Shown one piece after another: positions 28,949 through 36,419 of a stretch of DNA of 36,419 nucleotides (within the stretch, counting starts at the first letter, position 1; each line of letters opens with the position of its first letter). The notes beneath the pieces were generated by a model. It saw nothing but the letters and a program-made list of their open reading frames with translations, was not told the DNA's origin and did no database searches. Location: NCBI GenBank assembly GCA_018713605.1, contig DVOM01000020.1:1-36419 (forward strand), read 5' to 3'. The DNA is from Scatacola_A faecigallinarum (GTDB taxonomy: Bacteria; Pseudomonadota; Alphaproteobacteria; RF32; CAG-239). Made by a program: the position numbers and the translations under genes.

Positions 28949-30424
28949 ATGGCCGAAAATACCTATAACTGGCAGTCGATGGATTATAAGGAGCTTAGTT
29001 TTGTGGATAAGCACCTTGATATGTCTTTGCCGGAACAGGTCGAACTCCGCCAACAGCTGCGCGATTATACCGCCGGCCGGGTTAAGGCTTTTGCCGACGG
29101 TTCCGCGCTTATTCAAAACGCTGCTGAATACAAGCTTATTTACGGCCTGATTAATGACCGGAATCTGAACGGTTCGGAGGCCGACGGAGGCAAGGCCTCG
29201 ACCGAAGCGCTGCAAGCCTTTGCCAAAGTCAGGGGATTCAAAAATACGGCTACCGGCGAACTGGACATTTATGACCCCCGCTGCGGCATGAGCGCCGAGG
29301 AATTTAAGGCTTCCATGCTTAAACCGGTGCTTGAACAAAATACGGATTATAAGCCGGACGGCGTTTCCGGCGTGGAAATCGGCGACAAAAAGGAAATCGC
29401 CGGCGGCGGCATTTCGCAGGCCGCGGCCGAAAAAATGCAGGAACAGATGGCGCAGATTCTTGACGTGCACAAGATGGACGCCGGAGCCATGCAGTCGCTG
29501 CAGGAAGACATGGCCAAACAGGCCGGGGCCGGCAGCGCCAAAGCGCCTTATGCGGCGCCGGAAACTTCGGCCGAAAAGACCAATGAAGAAAAAGAGTTGG
29601 ACAAAGGCAAAACCGATGAGAACGCGCTGGGTGCCGATTTGGCCGAAAAGCAGATTGAACTTCATGCCGTTGCCGACAACAGCGCCGACAAAATCCGCGA
29701 GCGCCAGATCGGCGAGGCCATGCTGGCCAAGGAAACCGCCGAAACGACGCAGGATGCGAGAGAGTGGAAGGAGTTTGCCGAAGCCAATATGGTTCTGGCC
29801 GAAACGGTTTTGGATGAAAAGGCGATTGTAACGAAAATTTTTGAGGGCGTGAAAGAGCAGAAGGACAATGATTATTGCGCCATAATCGAGCGGCCTTCTG
29901 AAGATATGATTAATGTGGGCGCCCGCAAAAAGGAAAAGAGAAACGAAGAAAAAAGAGATAACGAAAAAGGCAAAGCGCCGGAAAAGGAACCGGATTTGAA
30001 TGTTTTTCGGCAAATATTCAAAATGGCCAAAAAAAGAAACGTCAACAAAGTTGTCATCGGCGACGATTTGTCCCAGGAGGCTCGGGAAAAAGCCACCGTT
30101 GCTGCCGTTGCCGAAGACATGAAGGTCGACGGCAAAGGCAAAACAAAGGAAGTTGACCTCAAAAAAGATTATGTTAAAAAGCTGCCGCCCGCCGTCCGCC
30201 GCAAGGTTCGCAATTACAATGTTTCCAATCTGACCCCCGAAGAACGGAAAAAGTACCGCGAAAAACGCAAAATTCTGCGCATGAGCGGACGAATCAAACC
30301 TAAAAAGCCCGAAAAGGAAATCAAGCCGGAAAACAGCTTTGTCAACGAAAAAGCCGCCGAACTTCAGGCTTCGGTAACCGGCAAAATGATGCCGCAGGAC
30401 ATGTCCGGTTTCGGGCGCGAATAA
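28949..30424 (+). CDS. Large charged cytoplasmic protein, family unknown
   Basis: A 491-residue protein without a signal peptide. The N-terminal module (about 10-120; LSFVDKHLDMSLPEQVELRQ, then GRVKAFADGSALIQN) has the same rhythm as the starts of the proteins at 30624 and 34502. A long Ala/Glu-rich helical centre (about 150-300) follows. A block at about 349-394 (VFRQIFKMAKKRNVNKVVIG, DDLSQEAREKATVAAVAEDM) matches the ordered block of the preceding protein. A very basic region (about 405-470, LPPAVRRKVRNYNV) could bind nucleic acid. GGAGGAG precedes the ATG. Function unknown; its neighbours are probable relatives. Confidence 0.75.
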   Translation: MAENTYNWQSMDYKELSFVDKHLDMSLPEQVELRQQLRDYTAGRVKAFADGSALIQNAAEYKLIYGLINDRNLNGSEADGGKASTEALQAFAKVRGFKNTATGELDIYDPRCGMSAEEFKASMLKPVLEQNTDYKPDGVSGVEIGDKKEIAGGGISQAAAEKMQEQMAQILDVHKMDAGAMQSLQEDMAKQAGAGSAKAPYAAPETSAEKTNEEKELDKGKTDENALGADLAEKQIELHAVADNSADKIRERQIGEAMLAKETAETTQDAREWKEFAEANMVLAETVLDEKAIVTKIFEGVKEQKDNDYCAIIERPSEDMINVGARKKEKRNEEKRDNEKGKAPEKEPDLNVFRQIFKMAKKRNVNKVVIGDDLSQEAREKATVAAVAEDMKVDGKGKTKEVDLKKDYVKKLPPAVRRKVRNYNVSNLTPEERKKYREKRKILRMSGRIKPKKPEKEIKPENSFVNEKAAELQASVTGKMMPQDMSGFGRE

Positions 30425-30562
30425 GCGTCCGTGCGGATTGGCGCCGGCGTACTCACGTTTGGCTGAAACTTTCATATAAAATAAATTTTAATCTTTTTGC
30501 TGTAAGCTCTTCATAAATAAGACGAAAATGTGCTGATATTCAAAGTTTATTGACAAAAATTA

Positions 30563-30591
30563 TTGAAATTTTCGAATTTTTGTACTAAACT
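30563..30591 (+). promoter_or_regulatory. Promoter of the 1254-residue gene
   Basis: TTGAAA (30563-30568), 17 bp, TAAACT (30586-30591). A TTGACA at 30550-30555 lies upstream. The 200-bp gap before this gene holds no other clear signal. Confidence 0.5.
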
Positions 30592-30623
30592 GAAATTAGT
30601 CATAAACGTATAAGGGCACGAAT

Positions 30624-33600
30624 ATGGTGGACGAAACGAAATTGAACGATTCAAATCAGGCCGGCGGTGTTGTCAGCGCCGGTGAGGGAAACGCAGCCGA
30701 TGCCAGGCGCCGCGAACTTCAGCAGGCCGTTGAACTGGTTAACAAAGGGCTGGACGGTTTAAGTCCTGAAGAACTGACCCGGATATACCGTATTCTGAAA
30801 ACGCACAGCGGCGAACCGGGCGCAGCCGGCGAAGCTTTTGCCAAACTTGACGCCTTTGCGCAGAAACAGGTCAAGGATTTTGCCGAGGGCAAAGAAAAAG
30901 TTGCGCCGGAAGACCTGACCGGCATTCAGAATCTCGAAGCCGAAATCGTAACGGTTCATAACCCGGAAACGGGAGAATTGTCCGCCGCTGAACGTGTGGA
31001 GCGCGAAAAGCGCGAACTTGACGCTCAGCTCGGCCTGACGCATTTGTCGCCGTCGTTTAAGCCGGTAATTGACAAAAATCTGTCGGAAATGGACGCCATG
31101 TTAGCCGGTTTCGACGCATTCGCCCGTAAACCGGACGGCACACCGCTCCACCCCGAAATGGCCAATATTGCCGACTTTTTTGAGCATGTCGATTTGCAGG
31201 CCGGTAAGGAAGACGGTGCCAAAGACAAGGAAGAACTTCGCCGCGAGCTGCTGGAAATGGCAATTTTGCAGGCCGAGTCCGAACTGGCGGTTAATCCTGC
31301 TTTTGCCGGGCTGAGTGCTGCTGAAAAAAGAAAAAGGCTGCTTCAGGCCATCGGCAGCCATGCCGATGCCATGGCGCTTGAAATGCTCAAGGCTCAGTTT
31401 CTGGCCGATTTTCAAACGGAAAATGCCGAACTTTTGGCGCATAAGGACAATCTGACGCCGGAAGAGGAAAAAGAACTCGAAAAGAAAATCAGGGAATTTA
31501 ACGACAAAGTCAAAACTGCGGCCAGAGGTTATATCGAACGCAAGTATCCCTCCGGACATTATAGCCTGAGCGGCACGAACGCCACAGCCGTAATCATTGC
31601 CAACAGCCGCAACCAGGTTGCCGTCAATAACCGCATCGCCGAAAAGACCGGCCATAAAACCCTGAAAGAAAGAGCGCTTGGTTTTGACGCCCGCATGAAA
31701 GAAAAATATCCCAGGCTTTACCCCGCGGTCAAAAAAGGCATGGTTTCGGGTATTGTCGGATACGCTACCGGCGGCGTCGGTCTGGCGGCATTGTCCGCTT
31801 ACCGCTCTTACCAGCTGTTTCAGACTTCTTATAAAACCTATAAGGACAGCGGATTCGAAGGTTCATACTGGAACTATCTGAAAAATAACAAAAAAGAGCT
31901 TGTCTCTCTTACCACGTCAGTTGTTCTGAGCGGCGTTTCCGCCTATTTCGGCGGCAGCGACGTCATTCAGCACGGCTGGAATGCCGTCGGCATGGTCGGC
32001 CGGGCCATCGGCGATACGGCTGCGGCCAAAGCCGGCGACAAACTGCTCAAAGCCGCCATTCGTGGCAGCATATCCGTAACGTCGGGTCTGACCAATGCCG
32101 GTATGGATTTCCGCGCCGCGCTCAACAAACCGGACAAAGCCAGACGCAAACAGTTGTACAAACAGGCGGCGCTGACCGCCGGAATTTCGATATTCTCCGG
32201 CGCCGTCGGCGTGTTTTCCGCCGAATACGGCGACAAGGCCTTTGGCTGGCTCAGAGAACGTTTTTCAAGCCATGATGACGGCGTGGACGGCATTACCGGT
32301 GCGGCGCCGAAAGTAAGCGGCGTTCAGCCGCAACCGGTGCAGCAGACGCCGGACTTCTCCCGCCTGAACGAAAACCAGCTTGATGCCAAACTGCATGAAC
32401 TGGGCGTAAATCCGAAAGTTTATGAGGAGATGTCCCCGGCGCAGAAAGCGATACTGCTGAACAGACGCGTTGAAGAGCTTGGCCCGCTTGCCAAAGAAAC
32501 GCCGGAAAATTCCGTTGCCGCCCAAAACGCCGAAACCGGACCGGTTTCCGAAACCCAGCTGAAAAACATGCTGGCCCGCAATGCCGAACGCCATCCCGGT
32601 GTCGACATGAACAAGGTTTACGGACAGTTAAAGGCTGCCGGAATCAAAAATCCGGAAGAAGCTTTCTATAAGCTGGAGCAGGCACGGCTGCTTGCCCCCA
32701 ATGACAAGATTATGACCGTTGACGGCACCAATATCCGCGACACCTTTTCCCGCGCGCTCAAAGGCGAAGCGCTGAGCAAAGCCGATATGGAAATCATCAG
32801 CCGCTCGGCTGCCAACGTCGACAACACCGGCCATTATCTGAACGATGTCCGCGCGCAGGGCGGCACCGGCTATTCTTACCGCCCGAACGGCAAAATCATT
32901 GCCAATGAGCAGGAACACGGCGGTACGCCGCGCACCGGTTCAGTCAAAAACGGCGAAGTCCGTACCGAAAATCCGGAAACGCAGCCTTCCGGCAGCAAAA
33001 TGCTTGATGTCGAAAAAATGTCGGAAGCCGACCGCAAACTTTATGAGAGCATGATGACGTCTTTCCGGGACGGCAAAGCGGACGACTGGCAGCTTGAGGC
33101 CAACAAGGCGTATTTGAAATATTGCCAGCTGCGCACTGACGGCAAAACCGAAGAGGCCGAAGCTTTTGCCAAAACTTTTGCCAGGCCGCAGACGACCGAA
33201 GCGGTTAACGAAGACGGAAATAAGGATAAGGACGAAAATAATCCTTACCGGGTAGAAAAAGGCGACGGCAAGGCGCTGATTGCCGCCAAGCGAGAAGCCG
33301 CCCGCGCCGAGGCTGCCTGGAAGGCCTCCGTTGAAAAAGTCCGTCTGACCGGCAAAGACGTTGATGAGGTCAAAGATCTGCCTCTTGACAACAAACGCCG
33401 TATTGACGCCGAATATAAACATGCTCTGGCCATGAAAGAGGAAGTCAAAAAGCAGATGGAATTCTCCAAAAAAGAGATTAAATTGGCCAAAGCCGAACGT
33501 GACCAGCTTGGGGACGATATTGAAGCCCGTAAAAAAATGGAAGCGCGCGTGACCGAAATCAGCCGCGAACTGAAACGCTACGGCATCGACAAGACCGATG

Positions 33601-34388
33601 CGCCGGCCATGACCGGAGATTATGGCGAAGACCGCCGTGCCGTGCGCGAATATTATAAAGACGTTTTGTCCAATAAAAAACATCATGGTCCGGCCATGAA
33701 ACTGCTCAAGGAACGCGAAGAACTTCTCGGCAAAATGAGAGAGCAGGGGCCGCGTCCGCTGATGGAACAGAAATATGCCGATGCCGAAGCCAGGGTTGAC
33801 GCCTTGAACAAACGCGAACAGTATCGGGAGAATCAGGAACGCGAAACCGGGACGGCTGCCATGGAAAGACGGACGCTGGAAAATCCTTTGGAACGTCAGG
33901 ATCAGCCGGCGCCTACGCAGAATGCCGCAGACAGTGAAAAAGAGGCTCACGGTTCAAATACAGACAGACTGGATCAGGCCATGATTGCCGTCCAGGAGGG
34001 AAAAGAAAGGGAGATGGACAGCTATGCGACGGTTTCCCTTGCAGACTCGAAAGGCATGGAAAACGGACAGTTCTTCAGTGCCAAGGACAAGCTGGGTAAC
34101 AATCAGTATGTCGGCGTAGACAAAGACGGGCATGCTTTCCGTCTGACGGAATTTCATAATCTTAACCCCGACGGAAAGACGGCAAATGGTCAGTTTCTGC
34201 GTATTGAGGTTGAAGAAAACCACCCGTTGTACAAAGCATTGAACAGCGGAAGCATCAAAGAACGGATCGCGGCACAGCAACAGTTTTATAAGGAGTTCAA
34301 GCAGAGTTGTACCGATAATGAAATTACGTCGGTCAAAACGTCTCGTACGGCGGGGAGTGCCGATCGGAGTTCGGGTGTTGAGAGGTAA
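30624..34388 (+). CDS. Very large protein with central hydrophobic block, family unknown
   Basis: A 1254-residue protein without a signal peptide. The N-terminal module (about 30-110) contains ELVNKGLDGLSPEELTRIYR, then GEAFAKLDAFAQKQVKDFAE. A helical region follows to about 370. A Gly-rich hydrophobic block has three segments, at about 372-395 (GMVSGIVGYATGGVGLAALS), 421-445 and 515-535, separated by basic loops (NNKKEL, KPDKARRKQLYKQ). A long, charged, coiled-coil-like C-terminal half (about 700-1130) ends in a small globular region (about 1140-1215, GQFFSAKDKLGNNQYVGVDK). The hydrophobic block aligns in order with that of the next protein. Membrane insertion after secretion, as in some effectors, is conceivable but unproven. 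Confidence 0.75.
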   Translation: MVDETKLNDSNQAGGVVSAGEGNAADARRRELQQAVELVNKGLDGLSPEELTRIYRILKTHSGEPGAAGEAFAKLDAFAQKQVKDFAEGKEKVAPEDLTGIQNLEAEIVTVHNPETGELSAAERVEREKRELDAQLGLTHLSPSFKPVIDKNLSEMDAMLAGFDAFARKPDGTPLHPEMANIADFFEHVDLQAGKEDGAKDKEELRRELLEMAILQAESELAVNPAFAGLSAAEKRKRLLQAIGSHADAMALEMLKAQFLADFQTENAELLAHKDNLTPEEEKELEKKIREFNDKVKTAARGYIERKYPSGHYSLSGTNATAVIIANSRNQVAVNNRIAEKTGHKTLKERALGFDARMKEKYPRLYPAVKKGMVSGIVGYATGGVGLAALSAYRSYQLFQTSYKTYKDSGFEGSYWNYLKNNKKELVSLTTSVVLSGVSAYFGGSDVIQHGWNAVGMVGRAIGDTAAAKAGDKLLKAAIRGSISVTSGLTNAGMDFRAALNKPDKARRKQLYKQAALTAGISIFSGAVGVFSAEYGDKAFGWLRERFSSHDDGVDGITGAAPKVSGVQPQPVQQTPDFSRLNENQLDAKLHELGVNPKVYEEMSPAQKAILLNRRVEELGPLAKETPENSVAAQNAETGPVSETQLKNMLARNAERHPGVDMNKVYGQLKAAGIKNPEEAFYKLEQARLLAPNDKIMTVDGTNIRDTFSRALKGEALSKADMEIISRSAANVDNTGHYLNDVRAQGGTGYSYRPNGKIIANEQEHGGTPRTGSVKNGEVRTENPETQPSGSKMLDVEKMSEADRKLYESMMTSFRDGKADDWQLEANKAYLKYCQLRTDGKTEEAEAFAKTFARPQTTEAVNEDGNKDKDENNPYRVEKGDGKALIAAKREAARAEAAWKASVEKVRLTGKDVDEVKDLPLDNKRRIDAEYKHALAMKEEVKKQMEFSKKEIKLAKAERDQLGDDIEARKKMEARVTEISRELKRYGIDKTDAPAMTGDYGEDRRAVREYYKDVLSNKKHHGPAMKLLKEREELLGKMREQGPRPLMEQKYADAEARVDALNKREQYRENQERETGTAAMERRTLENPLERQDQPAPTQNAADSEKEAHGSNTDRLDQAMIAVQEGKEREMDSYATVSLADSKGMENGQFFSAKDKLGNNQYVGVDKDGHAFRLTEFHNLNPDGKTANGQFLRIEVEENHPLYKALNSGSIKERIAAQQQFYKEFKQSCTDNEITSVKTSRTAGSADRSSGVER

Positions 34389-34432
34389 AGTCTGTTTCTC
34401 AAAAAAAATCGCCTAATTTGACAAAAAACATA

Positions 34433-34460
34433 TTGAAAAAAGCTCGTTTTGTGCTATAAT
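34433..34460 (+). promoter_or_regulatory. Promoter of the terminal partial gene
   Basis: TTGAAA (34433-34438), 16 bp, TATAAT (34455-34460) with extended TGTGC, the strongest promoter in this cluster. The TTTGTGCTAT stretch also occurs in the promoter at 27212. Confidence 0.65.
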
Positions 34461-34501
34461 GCCCACAATTAGCAAGAAAATTAAACAGGGAGTTTAGAAT
34501 T

Positions 34502-36419
34502 ATGAATGCTCAGGAAGCAGCAAGAATGGTTAATTCCGGCATGGAAAAATTAAGCCTCGCCCAGTTGGTGGAAGTGCATGCCGTTTTGAAGGGCGACGAA
34601 AACAGTGCCGGCCTGTTTCGTTTGGTCAGCGGTTATGCGAGAGGCAAGCTTTCGGTTTATGCCCGCAGCACTGAGGATTTTCAGTCCCAAATGACGCTGG
34701 AAGACGCCGGCGCGCTGCGCGAGCTTGCCGAGGAAGTCGGCTTTGACAAAGATGATAACCTGACCAAAGACGGTCAAAAGGCTCTTGAAATTGCGGCTCG
34801 CGTTTCCAAACGTGCCAGAGACAAAGAAGTCGCAAAAATTGTTGAGGCCAAACAAAAAGAGCAGAGTAATAAAAAAGCTCCGGAAAAGAAACCAGAGAGC
34901 ATTCCCTTAACAGAAGAGCAAATCCACTATTTGGATAAACATGGCATTTTACATAATGGTACCTTGGAGAGTATTTCTTGGACAAAAGACAAAGACGAGG
35001 CAATGAAGATTTTATCCGAAGCAAACGTTGCCCCCGAAGTCGCCCCCAAAGCACCGATTGCTGAAGTAAAAGATGAGCCCAAAGATACCCCGATTGTGGT
35101 TAATGAAACAGATAATCTCAAAGCTGTAGATATTGCTAAGAATATGCAACAACTTGAGATGTTGTCGTCATCAATTAATCCTTTGGACGAAAAAGATAAA
35201 ACCTTTGCAGATTCTCGTGCATCATTAAATATTTTGGATGTTTATGACGAACAAGGCAACAAGCATGATGTCCGTTCGGAGCTGGTAGAGCAAGCCAAGC
35301 TCAAGACCGAAGCTGAAATGATGGACAGCAAAAAGGTTACCAAAGAGGAATACGTCGAGCGTCTGAAGCTCAATATTGATTCGGCCGTTTATTCGGTTGT
35401 TATCGGCAACGCGGTTGATTTCAGCCACTATAACGGCAATCGCGAACATCTGCAACAGGTTCTGAAAAACAAAATTGACGTTTTAGCCAAAGCCGAAGGC
35501 GGCAGCAAACCGAGCAAAGCACATGTCCGTTTGGAAAGCGTGCTCGGGTTTATGGCCGTTGAGTCCGCTCGTATTGACAGCAAAATCGAAAAAATTGAAA
35601 AAGCGGTCGGCAGTCTGCCCGTTATTCAGAAGTTCAAGGCTAAAATTAAGAAATTTGATGAAAGATGCGAACAGAAATTTGGCCCCAAAACCTGGGGATA
35701 CGTCCGCGGTGCGGCTCTGGTTGCCGAAAAAGCGGCGCCGGCAATCGGCATGGCCTTTGTCGCCGGTATGGGCGGCCCGCTGGGTATGGTCGTTTATGGT
35801 ACTTATGTCTTCAAAAAACATGTCGTTCCCTTTACCAATAAATATATGGAACAACCGAAAGAGGAACGCACCAGCTTCCGCAAGTTTGTAAAGCAAAACA
35901 AAAAAGAAGCAACTTTGGCGGGTTTGTTTACGGCTTCATCATTGTTGAGCTTTGGTGCCGCAGGTTTAGGTGCTCTTACCCATATTGGAGATGCGCAAAC
36001 CGTTGCTCAGGCAACAATGCTGACACAGCATACCAACATAGCCAAAATGAGTTTGTCCGGTGCCGCAATGCTGACCCGCAGTGCCACCAGTGTTTATGAG
36101 GCGCATAAAGCCGGCGACAAAAAAGAGCGCAACCGCCGTTTGCTGATCGGTTTGGGTTCTGCCGTTGCGTTTGCCGGCGGCATCTGGGCACGTGATATGC
36201 TTGGTAAATGGTTAGGTGAGGGAAAAGAAGATACGCACACTGAACCGAACCCGGAAAATGCCGGCGCTCAGAACGGAAACGGCGATGAAGGCGCGGCGGT
36301 TCAGCCCGGCAATGACAATCAAAATGCCGATAATAATGCGCTGAAACACGAAACGCCCGATGCCGTCGTTCAGTATGATGATTTCTATCATGGTCCCGAA
36401 GTTGAGGCCAGAAGCAAGG
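34502..36419 (+). CDS. Large protein with central hydrophobic block, 3' end outside the window
   Basis: The frame is open from ATG 34502 to the window end (639 codons). The N-terminal module (ARMVNSGMEKLSLAQLVEVH, about 8-27, and YARGKLSVYA, about 46-55) corresponds to that of the protein at 30624. A charged helical region (about 90-400) follows. The hydrophobic block has segments at about 416-437 (GMAFVAGMGGPLGMVVYGTY), 468-497 (KKEATLAGLFTASSLLSFGA) and 545-562, spaced much as in its neighbour and with the same basic loops (QNKKEA; GDKKERNRRL). After it comes a Gly/Asn/Asp-rich linker. GGGAG precedes the ATG. It is a paralogue of unknown function. Confidence 0.75.
   Translation, partial: MNAQEAARMVNSGMEKLSLAQLVEVHAVLKGDENSAGLFRLVSGYARGKLSVYARSTEDFQSQMTLEDAGALRELAEEVGFDKDDNLTKDGQKALEIAARVSKRARDKEVAKIVEAKQKEQSNKKAPEKKPESIPLTEEQIHYLDKHGILHNGTLESISWTKDKDEAMKILSEANVAPEVAPKAPIAEVKDEPKDTPIVVNETDNLKAVDIAKNMQQLEMLSSSINPLDEKDKTFADSRASLNILDVYDEQGNKHDVRSELVEQAKLKTEAEMMDSKKVTKEEYVERLKLNIDSAVYSVVIGNAVDFSHYNGNREHLQQVLKNKIDVLAKAEGGSKPSKAHVRLESVLGFMAVESARIDSKIEKIEKAVGSLPVIQKFKAKIKKFDERCEQKFGPKTWGYVRGAALVAEKAAPAIGMAFVAGMGGPLGMVVYGTYVFKKHVVPFTNKYMEQPKEERTSFRKFVKQNKKEATLAGLFTASSLLSFGAAGLGALTHIGDAQTVAQATMLTQHTNIAKMSLSGAAMLTRSATSVYEAHKAGDKKERNRRLLIGLGSAVAFAGGIWARDMLGKWLGEGKEDTHTEPNPENAGAQNGNGDEGAAVQPGNDNQNADNNALKHETPDAVVQYDDFYHGPEVEARSK

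Noticed and set aside
28925..30475. Long minus-strand frame of 516 codons opposite the 491-residue gene
   Set aside because: A low-complexity, Phe-rich translation typical of the complement of a Lys/Glu-rich gene. The plus strand has a promoter, ribosome site and terminator context.

Overview
This window looks like the chromosome of an alphaproteobacterium, probably an uncultured host-associated lineage. The evidence is a conserved housekeeping set (tgt, tyrS, anmK, a long type-2-like ileS, an M16 processing-peptidase-like protein), a Bat (von Willebrand A) operon, and palindromic repeats of the type CGGGCTTGACCCGG between genes, which are common in Alphaproteobacteria. The lineage is inferred from gene content. 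I could not run a phylogeny. I saw no rRNA, tRNA, transposase, integrase or CRISPR array.

Layout. 1-2570: two convergent, paralogous cysteine-rich repeat proteins share a bidirectional terminator; the complete one is secreted and has a long 5' leader. 2571-7577: a tightly overlapping operon DUF4381 - BatA - BatB/BatC fusion - BatD. 7607-8869: a convergent M16 zinc protease. 9003-14115: an apparent operon of tgt, a LOG-like Rossmann protein, an ABC half-transporter and an SpmA-SpmB fusion. 14116-17770: an AT-rich accessory island of repeated cassettes. Each cassette starts with a near-identical leader (a short palindrome and an intrinsic terminator placed before the start codon) and a gene beginning MGNLI(Q/R)YI. 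Small membrane proteins follow, two of them intact DUF805-like, plus remnants and homopolymer frameshifts. 17938-25062: tyrS (minus), anmK, two small exported proteins that share an upstream bipartite motif, and ileS. 25109-26516: palindromic repeats, then two copies of a module made of promoter, about 180-nt structured RNA, intrinsic terminator and a small HTH gene. The two HTH proteins are identical, while the RNA stems differ by compensatory changes. 26566-27162: a MarC-family membrane protein. 27281-36419: four large, charged proteins without signal peptides, each with its own promoter. The last two share an architecture with a central glycine-rich hydrophobic block, and the last runs off the window.

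The two strongest candidates for something undescribed are the duplicated structured RNA plus HTH module (25445-26516), supported by covariation visible inside the window, and the MGNLI cassette island (14145-17770), which looks like a toxin/immunity-type diversification array with attenuated leaders. The large-protein cluster at the end is a third family of unknown function.
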